64,000 nt of DNA from Closterium sp. Naga37s-1 (GCA_947471745.1 CANJKZ010001116.1:570501-634500); one strand, 5' to 3'; shown: positions 52,831 through 63,545, numbered from the stretch's first letter. Translations and numbers: made by a program. The notes: a model not told the origin generated them from the letters alone.

Positions 52831-54341
52831 CTAACCCTGAAAAGTAATCTCATACACAGGCAGCTCATGATGTGCACTTGTCATCACCACCACACTATCA
52901 GACCGCGAGGAAATCACAGTCTGCACCATGAGCAGCACGAAGAGAATCAGCTTCCACACGGGCCCTGCATGGCCTGAGCGGCTTGGGCTGACATACGACC
53001 TGCTGATGCTGGCATGGCAGCCAAACCAATGCTGGCTCGACCTCATGCCTTCCTTGAAGATCGAGTTGATGTTTTCTGGCGGGGTGCCGTGAAATGCAAG
53101 CTGCAGTGGGAGTGGCAGACCGCTTGCTCGGGTCTGTCCGTCGACCAGATTGCCTGGGTATAAAGAGAAAAGAAAAGCATGACAAAAGCAGGAGCTTATA
53201 AAAAAGAATCATCCGGAAAGAGGACCACGGCGTTAGGAAAGCATGAGGGAAAGGGGGGGAGGGGTGTGGGGGGGAAGGGGAAGGAAAGAGGGCAACTGGT
53301 GGAAAGATGGCAAGAAGCTAGGGAGAGAGAGACAAAAGTGAGAAATACGATGCCTTCAATACAAACAAATTCTTGCCACAGGCAGGTAAAGCGAACATGA
53401 CACTTACTGGGGCTGAGGTTGGCGCAGCCAGTGGCGATGCCTTCCATGGACTCCACAAACTTGTCAAACACCGGCTGCCCCAGCTGCAGGTTCGGGTTCC
53501 GTCGCTTCGCAATGATCTGGTACGGCAAAATCATTCCCGCCAGCATCTTCATCACATTGTCCTCTGAGCAGAAAGCTTCCAGTGTTGTGGGGGAACTGCA
53601 CCACCACATCCCTCTCCCGCCCCGTGAACGGGTTCCGCTGCACCATGCGCTGCAGATCGATGGTATACACCACACCCAACGGGTACGCGTCAGTGATGAT
53701 TGGTGCGGTTTGCGCGCACATGTAGCCCTGCGCGCCGGCTCGGAAGATGGCTCGGGCCGTGGCTGCGTCGTACTGGCGGAGGTTATTGCGGCTGTCTCGC
53801 CAGTGGATGGTCGGCATCGGTGCTCCCCCTGGCAGCTGAAGGCCCTGAGTTGACAGTGCCAGATAAGAAGTTGCCAGAGGTGAGAAACACGAAATCCCAA
53901 GAGTGAGGAAAGGCGTGCTAGTAAGAAGAGTTTGATTAAAGACGTCTAGAAATTTCGGGTACTGTTTCTGTTGTCGTGCAACAAGGGATTTGACAGCTAG
54001 AGAAATCTCGGCATCTCCAAGGCTCGCCTTTCCTGCTGGTTGGGCATTCCCAAGGCCTGAGACGGCGCAGGAGCAGGCAGCGCCGCGCCAATCACCCTGA
54101 TCTCGCGCGCGTACCCGCTCTGCGCGTTCCGCTGCTTCATGGCGCGCAGATCCGCGGTATAGCGCGCGCCGTTAGGGTACCCGTCGGACACGAAGGTGCC
54201 GAGATCGACCGACGGCAGCCGCCTCGCGATGGCGTCGCGGACGGCGTTCTCGAGGTGCGGCGGGTAGCGGCGCCACTGCGCGTCGTCGCGCCACCACACG
54301 CCAGGCGCGGCGGGATCCGCGCACGGCAGGAGAATACACAT
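52831..54341 (-). CDS. WWE-WWE-PARP-like protein
   Basis: Three coding blocks on the minus strand. Block 1 (54341-53997) has a WWE domain: VWWRDDAQWRRYPPHLE, then YPNGARYTADLRAMKQRN. Block 2 (about 53844-53408) has a second one: IHWRDSRNNLRQYD, then YPLGVVYTIDLQRMVQRN; after FPHN it must change frame to continue into LAGMILPYQIIAKRRNPNLQ. Block 3 (53153-52831) resembles an ADP-ribosyltransferase: LAFHGTPPENINSIFKEGM, then HASISRSYVS and LPVYEITF. WWE domains bind ADP-ribose polymers. The H and Y of the H-Y-E triad seem present and the third position is not Glu, suggesting mono-ADP-ribosylation or no activity. I could not find a clean donor for block 1, so the block 1-2 join is uncertain. Confidence 0.7.
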
Positions 54342-55475
54342 GGGCGCGGGTTAGGTTGGTTGATGTTTTAGGGTGAAGGTGGCGGCGCGGGTGAGATTTT
54401 CGTGAGCAATGATCGGCGAAGGCAGAAAAGGCGGAAGAGCGATGATGCTCGCAGACACACGCGGTTACTCGGAGAGAGAAAATCCGCCTTAGCTAGTTTC
54501 CGACTGGGGCCGCCGTAGGTCCTAGATAGGCTGTAGCTTTCCTGCTCAAATTCCTCCAAACCGATTTAATTGGAGGCAAGAAAGCTTGATATTCTCACGC
54601 TCGGTGAGTCCGCGGCGGCGACGCATCTCGCCACGCCTTGAGCTCGCCTCCCATCACAGACCCTCTAATTCTAATCATGCTCGTCCCCGCAAGCCCGTGC
54701 AGCGTCTGCGCAGGCATCGGCGCGCCACACATCATGATGAGTTGCGTTTTATGAGGCCAAGACTGCATGTACGACCTAAGGATCCTCTCCTATCACCATG
54801 TGTCCCTGGCAGAAATTCCGAGATTCCAAAACTTCGTCATCCAAGCCATTGCCTACGGTTCCTCATCGGCAGTCATTGCATGACCTGCTTTCGCGCTGGC
54901 GTTGGGCCCATCCCACCCGCCATGCACCCACGCCGCAGTCCGCGCCGTGATAATCTGTCATCCGCTGGTAGCTTTATAACTAGGTGAGTTATGGAATGGA
55001 TGCGAGTTGCAGAGCATAAGTGAGTTCACTTCAATACAGTTTATAACGGTTTAAAACGTATTGCTACGGTTTGATTGGTTCTAAAACTGGCGACAATGGG
55101 TTCCTGGGAAACAGTTTTCCTGACATTTTGTTCTCAAATTTCTGGTCTACATTGAAGCAGTTCCGATTCACGTTCGAATTCAGAGACTTGAATATAAAGG
55201 ACGCAGTAAAGAAGAAATGGTTAGCACGGTGTTGAATGCGGTCCTGTGGGGTGAAAGTGAATTCAGTGTGAATTCAGCATTAAAAAACGAGAGATGAGAA
55301 AATGAGGAAGCAAACCAAACTACCAGAAACGTTTCTGAAAAAAAAAAAACACTAGTTGCTAGCAATCACGGCAAACGCCCAAAACGCTGCTGCAGATTGT
55401 CTTGCCTCCTCCAAGCTTTCCTCACCTAGGTTTATCCCCGCTAGATTAATTTACAGTCGAAATAGTGCGTTTGCC
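54342..55475. other. Intergenic region with a possible lost exon
   Basis: No confident gene. At about 54665-54890 (plus) two short frames read MLVPASPCSVCAGIGAPHIM and YDLRILSYHHVSLAEIPRFQ separated by a stop; they look protein-like but unassigned. The rest is AT-richer. A pure A run is at about 55337-55349. Confidence 0.35.
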
Positions 55476-56321
55476 TCAAGAAGATGACGCGCGCTGCCAA
55501 GGGCCCAGACACGAACCTCTGGCTGCTGGGGGCATGACGTACCCCCCATCCCCATCCAAGCTTCTCCTCCTGGCGGCCAATGCAGCGTCGCATTTGTCCA
55601 TCCCTATCCTCTCTGCTGACGACAGGCTGTGTCGCCGAGGGGCCAGCGACGCCTGTGGCGAGTCGCAATGCGTGGAGGCGGCGCACTGCACGTCGCACGA
55701 GCAGCTGTTGCTCATGCCGTGGCAGCTCCGGCAAATGCTGGACGATAACTTGAAGGCAACGTCCCATTCCGATTCAGCAATACGCGCTTCAAGTTCGCTC
55801 CGCACTTTGCTGCAACCTGGCGACGAGATTCTTGTAACAGTCTCGGCCGTCGCGAGTAAATCTCGTTGCACGCTGCGCGCTAACGGGATCCCATCACTCG
55901 AGGCGGCTCCGCCAGCTCGGAGGCTCAGGCGCGAAAGCGGAAGTACCGGCGACCCCTCGCGCGAAAGCGGAGGTACCGGCGATCCCTCGCGCGAAACAGA
56001 GCAGTGACGAGAATGCGCCGGGCGGGTGGTCACCTGCTGGTCAGCGCGCTTCGGCGTGAGGAAATAGGTTTCACCCGGGACGAGAGGGGTGGTTGGTGAC
56101 ACGACGGATACGCCCGACGTGAGGTGCGTATCAGGATACTCAGAGAGGACGGTCTGGGCCGTTAGATGCTCGCCGGATTGGGCCGACGAATCGTCGAAGA
56201 AGCGAACGGAGCCGTCGGGGAGCATTACTATGACGGGATCATTCTCTTCGATGGTCTCTGTTACGACTTTGGAGGTTCTGAAGGAAAGTCTGCGCGGAGC
56301 TATGGCGCTAATTGAAGCCAT
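55476..56321 (-). CDS. PADRE-domain (DUF4228) protein 4, shortened by internal deletion
   Basis: Intronless, 281 aa from the ATG at 56321 (MASISAIAPRRLS). The PADRE core (VIVMLPDGSVRFFDDSS, LTAQTVLSEYPDTHLTS, LVPGETYFLTPKR) is nearly the same as in protein 5. After RSELEARIAESEWDV it jumps straight to the Cys cluster (SSICRSCHGMSNSCSC) that in proteins 3 and 5 lies in exon 2. The middle, including the intron, is thus missing. A private repeat REGSPVPPLSREGSPVLPLS is present. After MPP the frame differs from its relatives: the expected SQRFVSGPLAARV box lies in a neighbouring frame at about 55441-55525, so a small indel seems to have changed the tail. Confidence 0.82.
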   Translation of the reverse strand: MASISAIAPRRLSFRTSKVVTETIEENDPVIVMLPDGSVRFFDDSSAQSGEHLTAQTVLSEYPDTHLTSGVSVVSPTTPLVPGETYFLTPKRADQQVTTRPAHSRHCSVSREGSPVPPLSREGSPVLPLSRLSLRAGGAASSDGIPLARSVQRDLLATAETVTRISSPGCSKVRSELEARIAESEWDVAFKLSSSICRSCHGMSNSCSCDVQCAASTHCDSPQASLAPRRHSLSSAERIGMDKCDAALAARRRSLDGDGGYVMPPAARGSCLGPWQRASSS

Positions 56322-57748
56322 GTCGGGAAGTGATTGCGAATGCAATGCGGAGTCACATTCGCCGAACTTATATCTGAGTCGAGAGGGTACTCGCGGCTGC
56401 GCAACGATGAGGGCAGCATTGTCGTCTCGAGAAGGTTGAGGAGGCAAGCTATTTTGGAAAAAAAAACGGAAACTGAAGCAGTTAATCGCTTGATCTCGAT
56501 CTAAGCGTTTCTTACATCGAGGCGTTTTAATCTAGGAGGCAAAATTAATTGCTTGATTTCAATCACGTGTGCCTTCAATCAAATCCGCGTCCCATCGTGA
56601 TTTGTGAACGGGAGCTGCATGTCACCTTCCTTTTTTCCGCGTTGCGAATTTTGTACTCTAGCATTCCAGTACAGTTTTATGAGGCATCAGTCACGTCACT
56701 GTGTGAGTGGAATAAAAAGCGGTCTGAAATGCACACCACAGAAAACACAGTTGAGAGAAGCGGGGAAGCAGACCAGTCACTCAAGTGCTTTGAGTGGGGT
56801 GAGAGGGGTGGGAAATTGGTGGCACGTTGGGTTTCCGGCTGAATGACTGACTGATGTTTCGGAGTCGGGACAGGAGGGAATGGGATGGATGACTGACAGC
56901 CGCAGAAACGCAGTCCAGAGAAGCGGGAAAGTGGGCTGGCTGCGTTGTGAGCACGTGATCACCAGAGGTGAAGCGTAGGGGAAGAGGAGAGTGGAACGGG
57001 TTTTGAGCAGATTTGGTTCGGTACTGTTACTGTACGGAAGAAAAACGCCTGGCACGCAGCATTGTCGCTTTTGGGTCATGGTTATGGGGCATTTCGATCA
57101 ATCCCAGAGTGCAGAAAGAAGGAGCTCGGAAGGCATATTTCACTTTTCATTCGCCCACATGTACAGCTCATCTTCAAGATCCCCACTCAGTGCTTCACAA
57201 GGAAGCTCGTTACTTGTGAGGAGACATGCATACACTGATAACAAAAGTTGACTACATTTGGGTTCAGGTTTTTGTTGATAATTTTTTAGCTTGAAGGGCA
57301 ATTTTTTCTCAAGTACTTCTCTATAGGTTAGGGGCAAATTAACGCTGAAAATGTATTAAAATTACAATCTGGGAAAAATACCCATTCAAGAACATAGAAA
57401 ATCATTATAAAACCGTATGTGTGGGGGAGCACCTAAAAAAACCTGATGATTTCCACGATGAATGCTCGCACTGGGTGTTATGAGTTAAACAGGACTGTTG
57501 TAAGGTAGGAGATTCAACACTTTCTTGTATGGTACAACAGATTGGCAGTAATTACAGTTTGCTCAGCAAACAGGAAGCAACCAGCACTCTCAAAACTGGG
57601 AACAGGGAAAATTAGGAACCACACACCACCAAAAACACAACCTCCCTTAGCAAAGCCCGAATCGCCGCTGCATATCTTTTTGGTTGCTGTCTTTCTCAAA
57701 GTCGAGTTTTTTTTTTCCCAACAGTGAGGTAATCAGTCGATTTTTTTC
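56322..57748. other. Promoter region of PADRE gene 4 and intergenic sequence
   Basis: Holds the G-box region described separately. A direct repeat of about 60 bp type (agagaagcggg...gactgactga, gggatggatgactgacag) is visible at 56750-56940. No other gene is recognised. Confidence 0.45.
56565..56570. promoter_or_regulatory. G-box CACGTG upstream of PADRE gene 4
   Basis: CACGTG about 245 bp upstream of the ATG, in a stretch (tcacgtgtgccttcaatcaa, then cgcgtcccatcgtga) that is also found upstream of PADRE gene 5. G-boxes are bound by bZIP and bHLH factors in plants. Function is inferred from its conservation in both duplicates. Confidence 0.5.
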
Positions 57749-59574
57749 TCAAAAGTTGCAGTCTCGAGGGGCGAAACCCCAGAAGATGGCACGCAGTGCC
57801 AGGGGCCCAGACAGAAACCTCTGGCTCCTGGGAGGCATAATGTAGCCGTCGTCATTATCTACGCTTTTCCTCCTGGCGGCCAATGCAGCGTCGCATTGCT
57901 CCATCCCTATCCTCTGTGCCGATGACAGGCTGTATCGCCGAGGGCCCTGCGACGGCTGCGGCGCGTCGCAATGCGTGGACGCGGAGCACTGAACTTCGCA
58001 AGAGCAGCAGTTGCTCATGCCGTGGCAGCTATGGCAAATGCTGGACGACAAAGGAACGTCCCATTCGGTCGTAAACGACGTAGTGAACAACGGAGAGCGC
58101 TGAAATTGGTCAGAAGCGGCGACTTTAGCACCCGGTCGCACAGCAGCTGTGCGACTGCCGTTTTGGTCGCACGCTGTATCAGCCCAAGTGATCCCCCGTG
58201 CGGCGCCCTGCTGCCCGAAATCTACGCCCACGCCGCTGGCGACGTTCGTGGGCCGCCGATGGCGAATCCGCGTGTCCGTCATCATGAACAGCCTGCTGTC
58301 CGCGTCAGCCCAGTCCTGTGCTGACTCGGACACACTGTGCATCATCGCCGCCTTTGCGTCACCACTGGCGGCGGAAGATGCGGACTGAAGCTTCTTCGCG
58401 CCGGAGGAAGAGAGGCGGCGTAGGCTGCGGGGCGTGATTTGCGCGAGCGTCGAAAGGACTTTAGATTTAAGGGATGAGCCTTCGGAGGAAGAAGGCCGAG
58501 AAGCGGTGGCGATCGTGACCACAGCCGCTGCGCTGGCCTGGACGTCCGCGATATGGTAGCATTTTTCGTCAAGTGCCGCGATCTGCGAAGGGAAAAGAGG
58601 AATCAAGAACGTTAGACCTGAGGATAGGGAAATGCGATTGTGAAGGAGCTGGTGTGAAAGGATATAGAAATGTTGGAAATGGAGCTTACCTCAGCGAGGA
58701 TGGGATTTCGGCTCGCGAGAGGCGATGGGGCGCGAGGAGGCTTGGTTTCGCTTCGCTGGCTGGTAACACTGGACACGGACGAAGCTGGCGACGGATTGTT
58801 GGACGACACATTGCTTCGGCAAATCTCGCCACGGAGCGGCGACAGCTGGATTTGACGCCTTTCAAATATTGCCTTTACGGGGCTAGTACTGTTTTTCAGA
58901 GTATGGCTTCCACTGTAGGTCTTTGATTTGAAAAATCCAGGCTCTTCTTTCAAATCCTCCTGCGCGTTCTCTCCTTGTCCACCCTGGTTCGAACAAAAGC
59001 TGCGGCGTCTGTTACCCATGCATGTCGGCGCAGGGAAATTGAATTCCGACTCGGCGATCCTTGCTTCAAGTTCGCTTCGCGCATTGCTGCATCCGGGCGA
59101 CGAGATCCTTTTAACAGTTTCGACCGTCGCATGTACATCTCGATGCTCGTTGAGCACCAGCGGGATCCCGTCACTCGAGGCTCCGTCACTCGAGGCTGCG
59201 CCAGCTCGGAGGCCGCTTCGTCGCGACGGCGGAAGAATCGGCGATTCGTCGCGAGCAGAGCAGCGGCGAGGAGGCGGGCGGATGGTGGCCTGCTGGGCAG
59301 CACGCTTCGGCGTGAGGAAATAAGTTTCGCCCGGCACGAGAGGAGCGGTTGGGGACACGACGGATACGACCGATGTGAGGTGCATGTTAGGGTATTCGGA
59401 GAGGACGGTCTGAGCCGTTAGATGCTCGCCAGATTGGGTCGACGAGTCATCGAAGAAACGAACGGAGCCGTCGGGGAGCATTACTATGACGGGTTCATTC
59501 TCTGTGGACGCTGTTACGGCTGTGCAGGTTTTGAAGGAAAATTGCCGCGCAGCTAAGGCGCTGATGGAAGCCAT
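57749..59574 (-). CDS. PADRE-domain (DUF4228) protein 5, two exons
   Basis: Exons 59574-58690 and 58582-57749 join in phase (572 aa). The start is the ATG of MASISALAARQFSF, shared with protein 4; upstream codons have only a TTG start. PADRE core: VIVMLPDGSVRFFDDSS, TAQTVLSEYPNMHLTS, LVPGETYFLTPKR. A small in-frame repeat (SSDGASSDG) follows. Exon 1 ends NPILAE and exon 2 starts IAALDEKCYHIAD, exactly where protein 3 has its intron. Exon 2 has SLRRLSSSGAKK, QDWADADSRLFMMTDTRIRH, SSICHSCHGMSNCCSCE and IMPPRSQRFLSGPLALR. Proteins 4 and 5 are recent tandem duplicates. Confidence 0.9.
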
Positions 59575-59779
59575 GTCTTGAAGCAATCGCAAGTGCAATG
59601 CAGACAAGGTCACTGAGCTGATATTTGAGGTGAGAGGATTAGCCACGGTGAGCAACGTTGAGAGCGGCTTATTCGATTGAGAAGGTTGACGAGGGAATGC
59701 TATATTGGGAAAGCGGAATTCGAAGCAAATATATTTATGCGTCGGAAAAATAGGAAGGGAATTAATGCTCGTTCTCGAT

Positions 59780-59785
59780 CACGTG
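59780..59785. promoter_or_regulatory. G-box CACGTG upstream of PADRE gene 5
   Basis: CACGTG about 206 bp upstream of the ATG, within the promoter stretch duplicated from or to PADRE gene 4 (gatcacgtgccttgatcaaa, then cgcgtcccatcgtgaa). Confidence 0.5.
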
Positions 59786-60599
59786 CCTTGATCAAAACCC
59801 GCGTCCCATCGTGAAGTTGAGCTGCGTGTCACTTTCCTTTTCCATGTTGCGATTTTTGTAATCTAGCATCCAGGATAAGGGGCACGCAATTGTCTGAGTG
59901 CCAGTGGACTGGGAGTGGTTGTGGTGGAATGCGCAATGGCCTCGAGAGAGTGGAATTGTGGGTTTGGCGGACTCAGATGGCGTTCCCACGGTTTGGACAA
60001 GACGTGAGTCTGCCCACGCGGTTCGTAATTCGGGAGGATGGTGTCCATGGTGGGGTACTTCCCCACTTTGGACACCGCGGTGTTCTATGCTCAAAATGGC
60101 AAATTCGGCTTCAATCTCGCCTCCAATTACACAGCAAAACGAAGTTTCGCCAACCGTAGCGAGTTCCAGCATTAATTTTCAGGTGTATTTTTCCAAGTAG
60201 TTCTGTCTGTTCGAGCGTGGAGTTGACTCTGGTTTCTGTACAGGAAGAGAGTTGACTTTGATTTTTGGGTTGCGTAGCAACCCCTTTACATTTGGTAGCA
60301 CTTTTTTCGGTCGACTCGAATGAACAGTGCACCTTTTTTGTCACTTTCCCAACGTCTGAAGCACTCGCTTTAACGTTTTGAGAACGTGTGCTTCAAATGC
60401 GTGGAAATGACAGGCACTGCTACACAAGAGTCTCCAAAAAAGGTGAAACCAAATGAGACCAATTGTTCCAAAATCGTCGATAAATACGGCGAATGGAAAC
60501 AATTGGTAGCCTCGCAATATTTTACGTAGATCACACACAATTGACGAGACAATAAATTCAACGTGGATGCAAATTACGGTATTTGCATCTACCGTATAG

Positions 60600-60990
60600 A
60601 ACGTGTGCAAAACGACGACACTTAACAATATTAAATGTCATAAAGTGAATGGCAAAATGCATCAGTGCTACAATAGCGATGGATCCGGTATGCTAAGGCG
60701 AGCAACGCTGCCCCAACAACGATCCCCACCTCAATTGCAGACCTGACACACTTTAACATGACACCTTACAACAAACACGAACGAGCACATGCGACCTTGT
60801 ACTGGTACAACGGCGACAACGCATAACAATAATAAGTGTCTTGGGGAGAATGCTAAAATGCATCGATGATGCAACAAAGGTTGGTCTGGCACGCTAAGGC
60901 TATTGCCCCACCGGCGATCACAACCTGAGTTGCATACACGAGGCACTTCAGCACACGCCTTGAGACAGGCACAAAACGAAACGAACAACA
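60600..60990 (-). repeat. Diverged tandem pair coding short hydrophobic peptides
   Basis: Two copies of about 190 bp. One (60853-60960) reads VLKCLVYATQVVIAGGAIAL and ends CIIDAF-stop. The other (60631-60765) reads MLKCVRSAIEVGIVVGAALL, then YRIHRYCSTDAF and continues to HSLYDI-stop. The shared pattern LKC...VVxxGAALAL...DAF, with a hydrophobic core of about 20 residues, suggests a conserved membrane peptide or the last exon of duplicated genes. Preceding exons were not identified. Confidence 0.45.
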
Positions 60991-61138
60991 CGACTGCACA
61001 TACATATCTCACACAGGCTCACACACTCACATACACACTGACACGCACGCAAACTAGCACAGATACATACGGATAGTCAACACCCAATCATCATGAAATT
61101 CAGCTATTAATAAATAATCACTAGCCAATCACCCCTTA

Positions 61139-61275
61139 CCCTCCCTACACCCCTCCGTCCCCCCTCCCTCCCTCCCCACCTCCCTCCCTCCCCACCTCCC
61201 TCCCTCCCTCCCTCCCTCCCTTCCTCCCTCCCTCCCTCCCTCCCTCCCTCCCTCCCTCCCTCATCTCCCTCCCAA
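61139..61275. repeat. (CCCT)n tract
   Basis: Almost pure ccctccct repeats on the plus strand, broken by a few cacc and aaccc units. Confidence 0.95.
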
Positions 61276-61689
61276 CCCCTCCCTCATCTCCCTTCTCTGC
61301 CAAACAAAATCAACGAATGCAGCTCATGCGCCCTGCATTGAGCAAAAACAGAGAATGCAAAGCACGCGCCCTGCACAAGAAAAAGGCAAAAACAAAGAAT
61401 GTTCACACACTGTACAAAAAAATCAATAAAACGCATAATGCTTCCTCTCGAGGAGGCCAAGCAGGAAACTTGACAAGCAATGGAAAGTTGCCAACTTACA
61501 GAAGTAAAATGGTGTGGCACCACAGTACTACGCCAACATGATGCAATACATTACAGCCACCCTCACGTTCAACTTCACAATCACGCTCCGCTCACTCTTG
61601 TACTCAATCTTGCACCCACTCACACACAGACACACTAAGACTCTCAACTTTCTTAGACACTCCCTGAGAAACAAACACACAAACCTACA

Positions 61690-62262
61690 CGCTATCTCAC
61701 GCGCTCTCTCACACGCACTCTCTCGCACACTCTCACGCGAACTTTCACGCAGACTCTCGCGCGCTCTCTGACGCGCTCCCTCACGCTCTCTCTCACGCGC
61801 ACTCTCACGCACTCTCTCACTCGCTCCCTCACGCGTCTCTCGCGCGCTCACTCACGTGCACTCTCACGCGCTCACTCACGCGCACTCTCACGCGCACTCT
61901 CACGCGCCCTCTCACGCACCCTCTCACGCGCCCTCTCACGCGCTCTCTCACGCGCTCCCTCACCTGCCCTCTCACGCGGCCTCTCACGCGCACTCTCACG
62001 CGCACACGCACTGTTACGCACTCTCTCACGCGCACTCTCACGCGCACTCTCACGCGCTCTCACGCACTATCTCACGCGCGCACTCTTTTTACACGCTCTC
62101 TCACACGCACTCTCACGCGCACTCCCACGCGCACTCTCACGAGCTCCCTCACGCGCTCGCTCACGCGCACTCTCACGTGCACTCTCACGCGCACTCCCAC
62201 GCGCACTCTCGCGAGCTCCCTCACGCGCTCGCTCACGCGCACTCTCACGTGCACTCGCGAGC
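61690..62262. repeat. CTCTCACGCGCA-type minisatellite
   Basis: About 570 bp of a 10- to 12-bp unit (ctctcacgcgca, ctctcacgcgct) rich in CpG. It includes a direct duplication of about 60 bp (62107-62190 against 62175-62250). Open frames through it are His/Ala/Ser or Arg/Val/Glu repeats and are not believable genes. Confidence 0.95.
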
Positions 62263-62635
62263 CCAGGCCAACGGTGCACGCCGCCTCTCCCTCCCACGCT
62301 CCCTACCACACGCTCTTGGTGCTCCCTCCAGCTCTTCCTTCACTCTCACATCCGCTCTCTCCCAATATTTTATTGGTAGTGAAGTGAAACGCAAGAGGAA
62401 ACCAACATCGATAAGCATAAACTACAAACAAAGGTATGAGAAATTAGGTAAGATTCGAGAGGGGGGGGGGGGAAAGGGACCGGGAAGTTAGGGCCCACGC
62501 CGCCATAGCACTACGTTAACGTGCCCAACCAAGTACCCTAGAAGCCAACGCGAAAGATAACAATGCCCAAAGTTCAGGAAAACACAAAATTTGGTTACAT
62601 TTCTTAACCTCCGTATTTCTATACAACTCTACCAA

Positions 62636-62757
62636 CCCCTGCCCTCTCCTTCCCTCTCTCTCGCCCTTTCTCTCCCTCTCCCTCTCCCTCTTTCTCTACC
62701 TCTTCCCCTCCCTCTCCCTCACCCTCTCCCTCTCCCTCTCCCTCTCCCTCTCCCTAG
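62636..62757. repeat. (CCCTCT)n microsatellite
   Basis: A pyrimidine-only stretch of ccctct/ctctcc units on the plus strand. Confidence 0.95.
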
Positions 62758-62969
62758 CCGTACTCGCCCTCTTCCTCGCCCTGTCGTCATTTTCTACTGT
62801 CTATTCCCCTCGCTCACCGTCTTGTGCCGACGTTGCTCGCAGCCCCCCGTTGCTGTTGCCGCCGCCGCGGAGCCCTTACAAGCCACATCCCTGGAAAGCG
62901 GGTGTGGAGAACGGGCAGGGGAGGGGAGGGTATGAGTTATCACCATGTGCACATGACATCAGCAAACGC

Positions 62970-63545
62970 AAACGCCAAACGACGCCAGCACCAGCGCCTA
63001 AAGGCGCCAGCGGCTGCGCCAAACGGCGCCTGCGCCAGCGCCAGCGCCAAAAGGCGCCAGCGCCAGCGCCAGCGCCAAAAGGCGCCAGCACCAGCGCCAA
63101 AAGGCGCCAACGCCTGCGCCAAACGGCGCCAGCGCCAGCGCCAGCGCCAGCGCCAGCGCCAAACGGCGCCAGCGCCAAACGGCGCCAGCGCCAAACGGCG
63201 CCAGCACCAGCGCCTGCGCCAAACGGCGCCAGCGCCAGCGCCAAACGGCGCCAGCGCCAGCGCCAGCGCCAAAAGGCGCCAGCGCCAAAAGGCGCCAGCG
63301 CCAGCGCCAAACGGAGCCAGCGCCAGCGCCAGCACCAAAAGGCGCCAGCACCAGCGCCAGCGCCAAACGGCGCAAGCGCCAGCGCCAAAAGGCGCCAGCG
63401 CCAGCGCCAAAAGGCGCCAACGCCAGCGCCTGCGCCAAACGGCGCCAGCGCCAGCGCCAGCGCCAGCGCCCACGGCGCCCGCGCACAAAGGGGCCACCGC
63501 GAACGGCGCCAGCGCCAACGGCGCCCGCGCCTTACACGCCAATGA
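62970..63545. repeat. GCGCCA-based minisatellite with GGCGCC palindromes
   Basis: Nearly 580 bp built from the 6-bp unit GCCAGC/GCGCCA, interspersed with AAACGGCGCCA and AAAAGGCGCCA modules. The frequent GGCGCC and GCGCC...GGCGC pairs give strong hairpin potential. Ala/Pro/Arg-rich open frames in all phases are by-products. Related ggcgcgagcgcc elements continue sparsely to about 63700. Confidence 0.95.

Noticed and set aside
54586-54987. 133-codon plus-strand Arg/His/Pro-rich frame
   Set aside because: Biased composition; a neighbouring frame looks more protein-like but is interrupted, so neither is called as a gene.
60298-60330. GGTCGACTCGAA at 60310 as another exon-duplication palindrome
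   Set aside because: Only half the palindrome matches and no duplicated exon is nearby; not counted.
61856-62491. His/Ala/Ser-rich open frame
   Set aside because: It is a translation of the CTCTCACGCGCA minisatellite and is equally open on the other strand.
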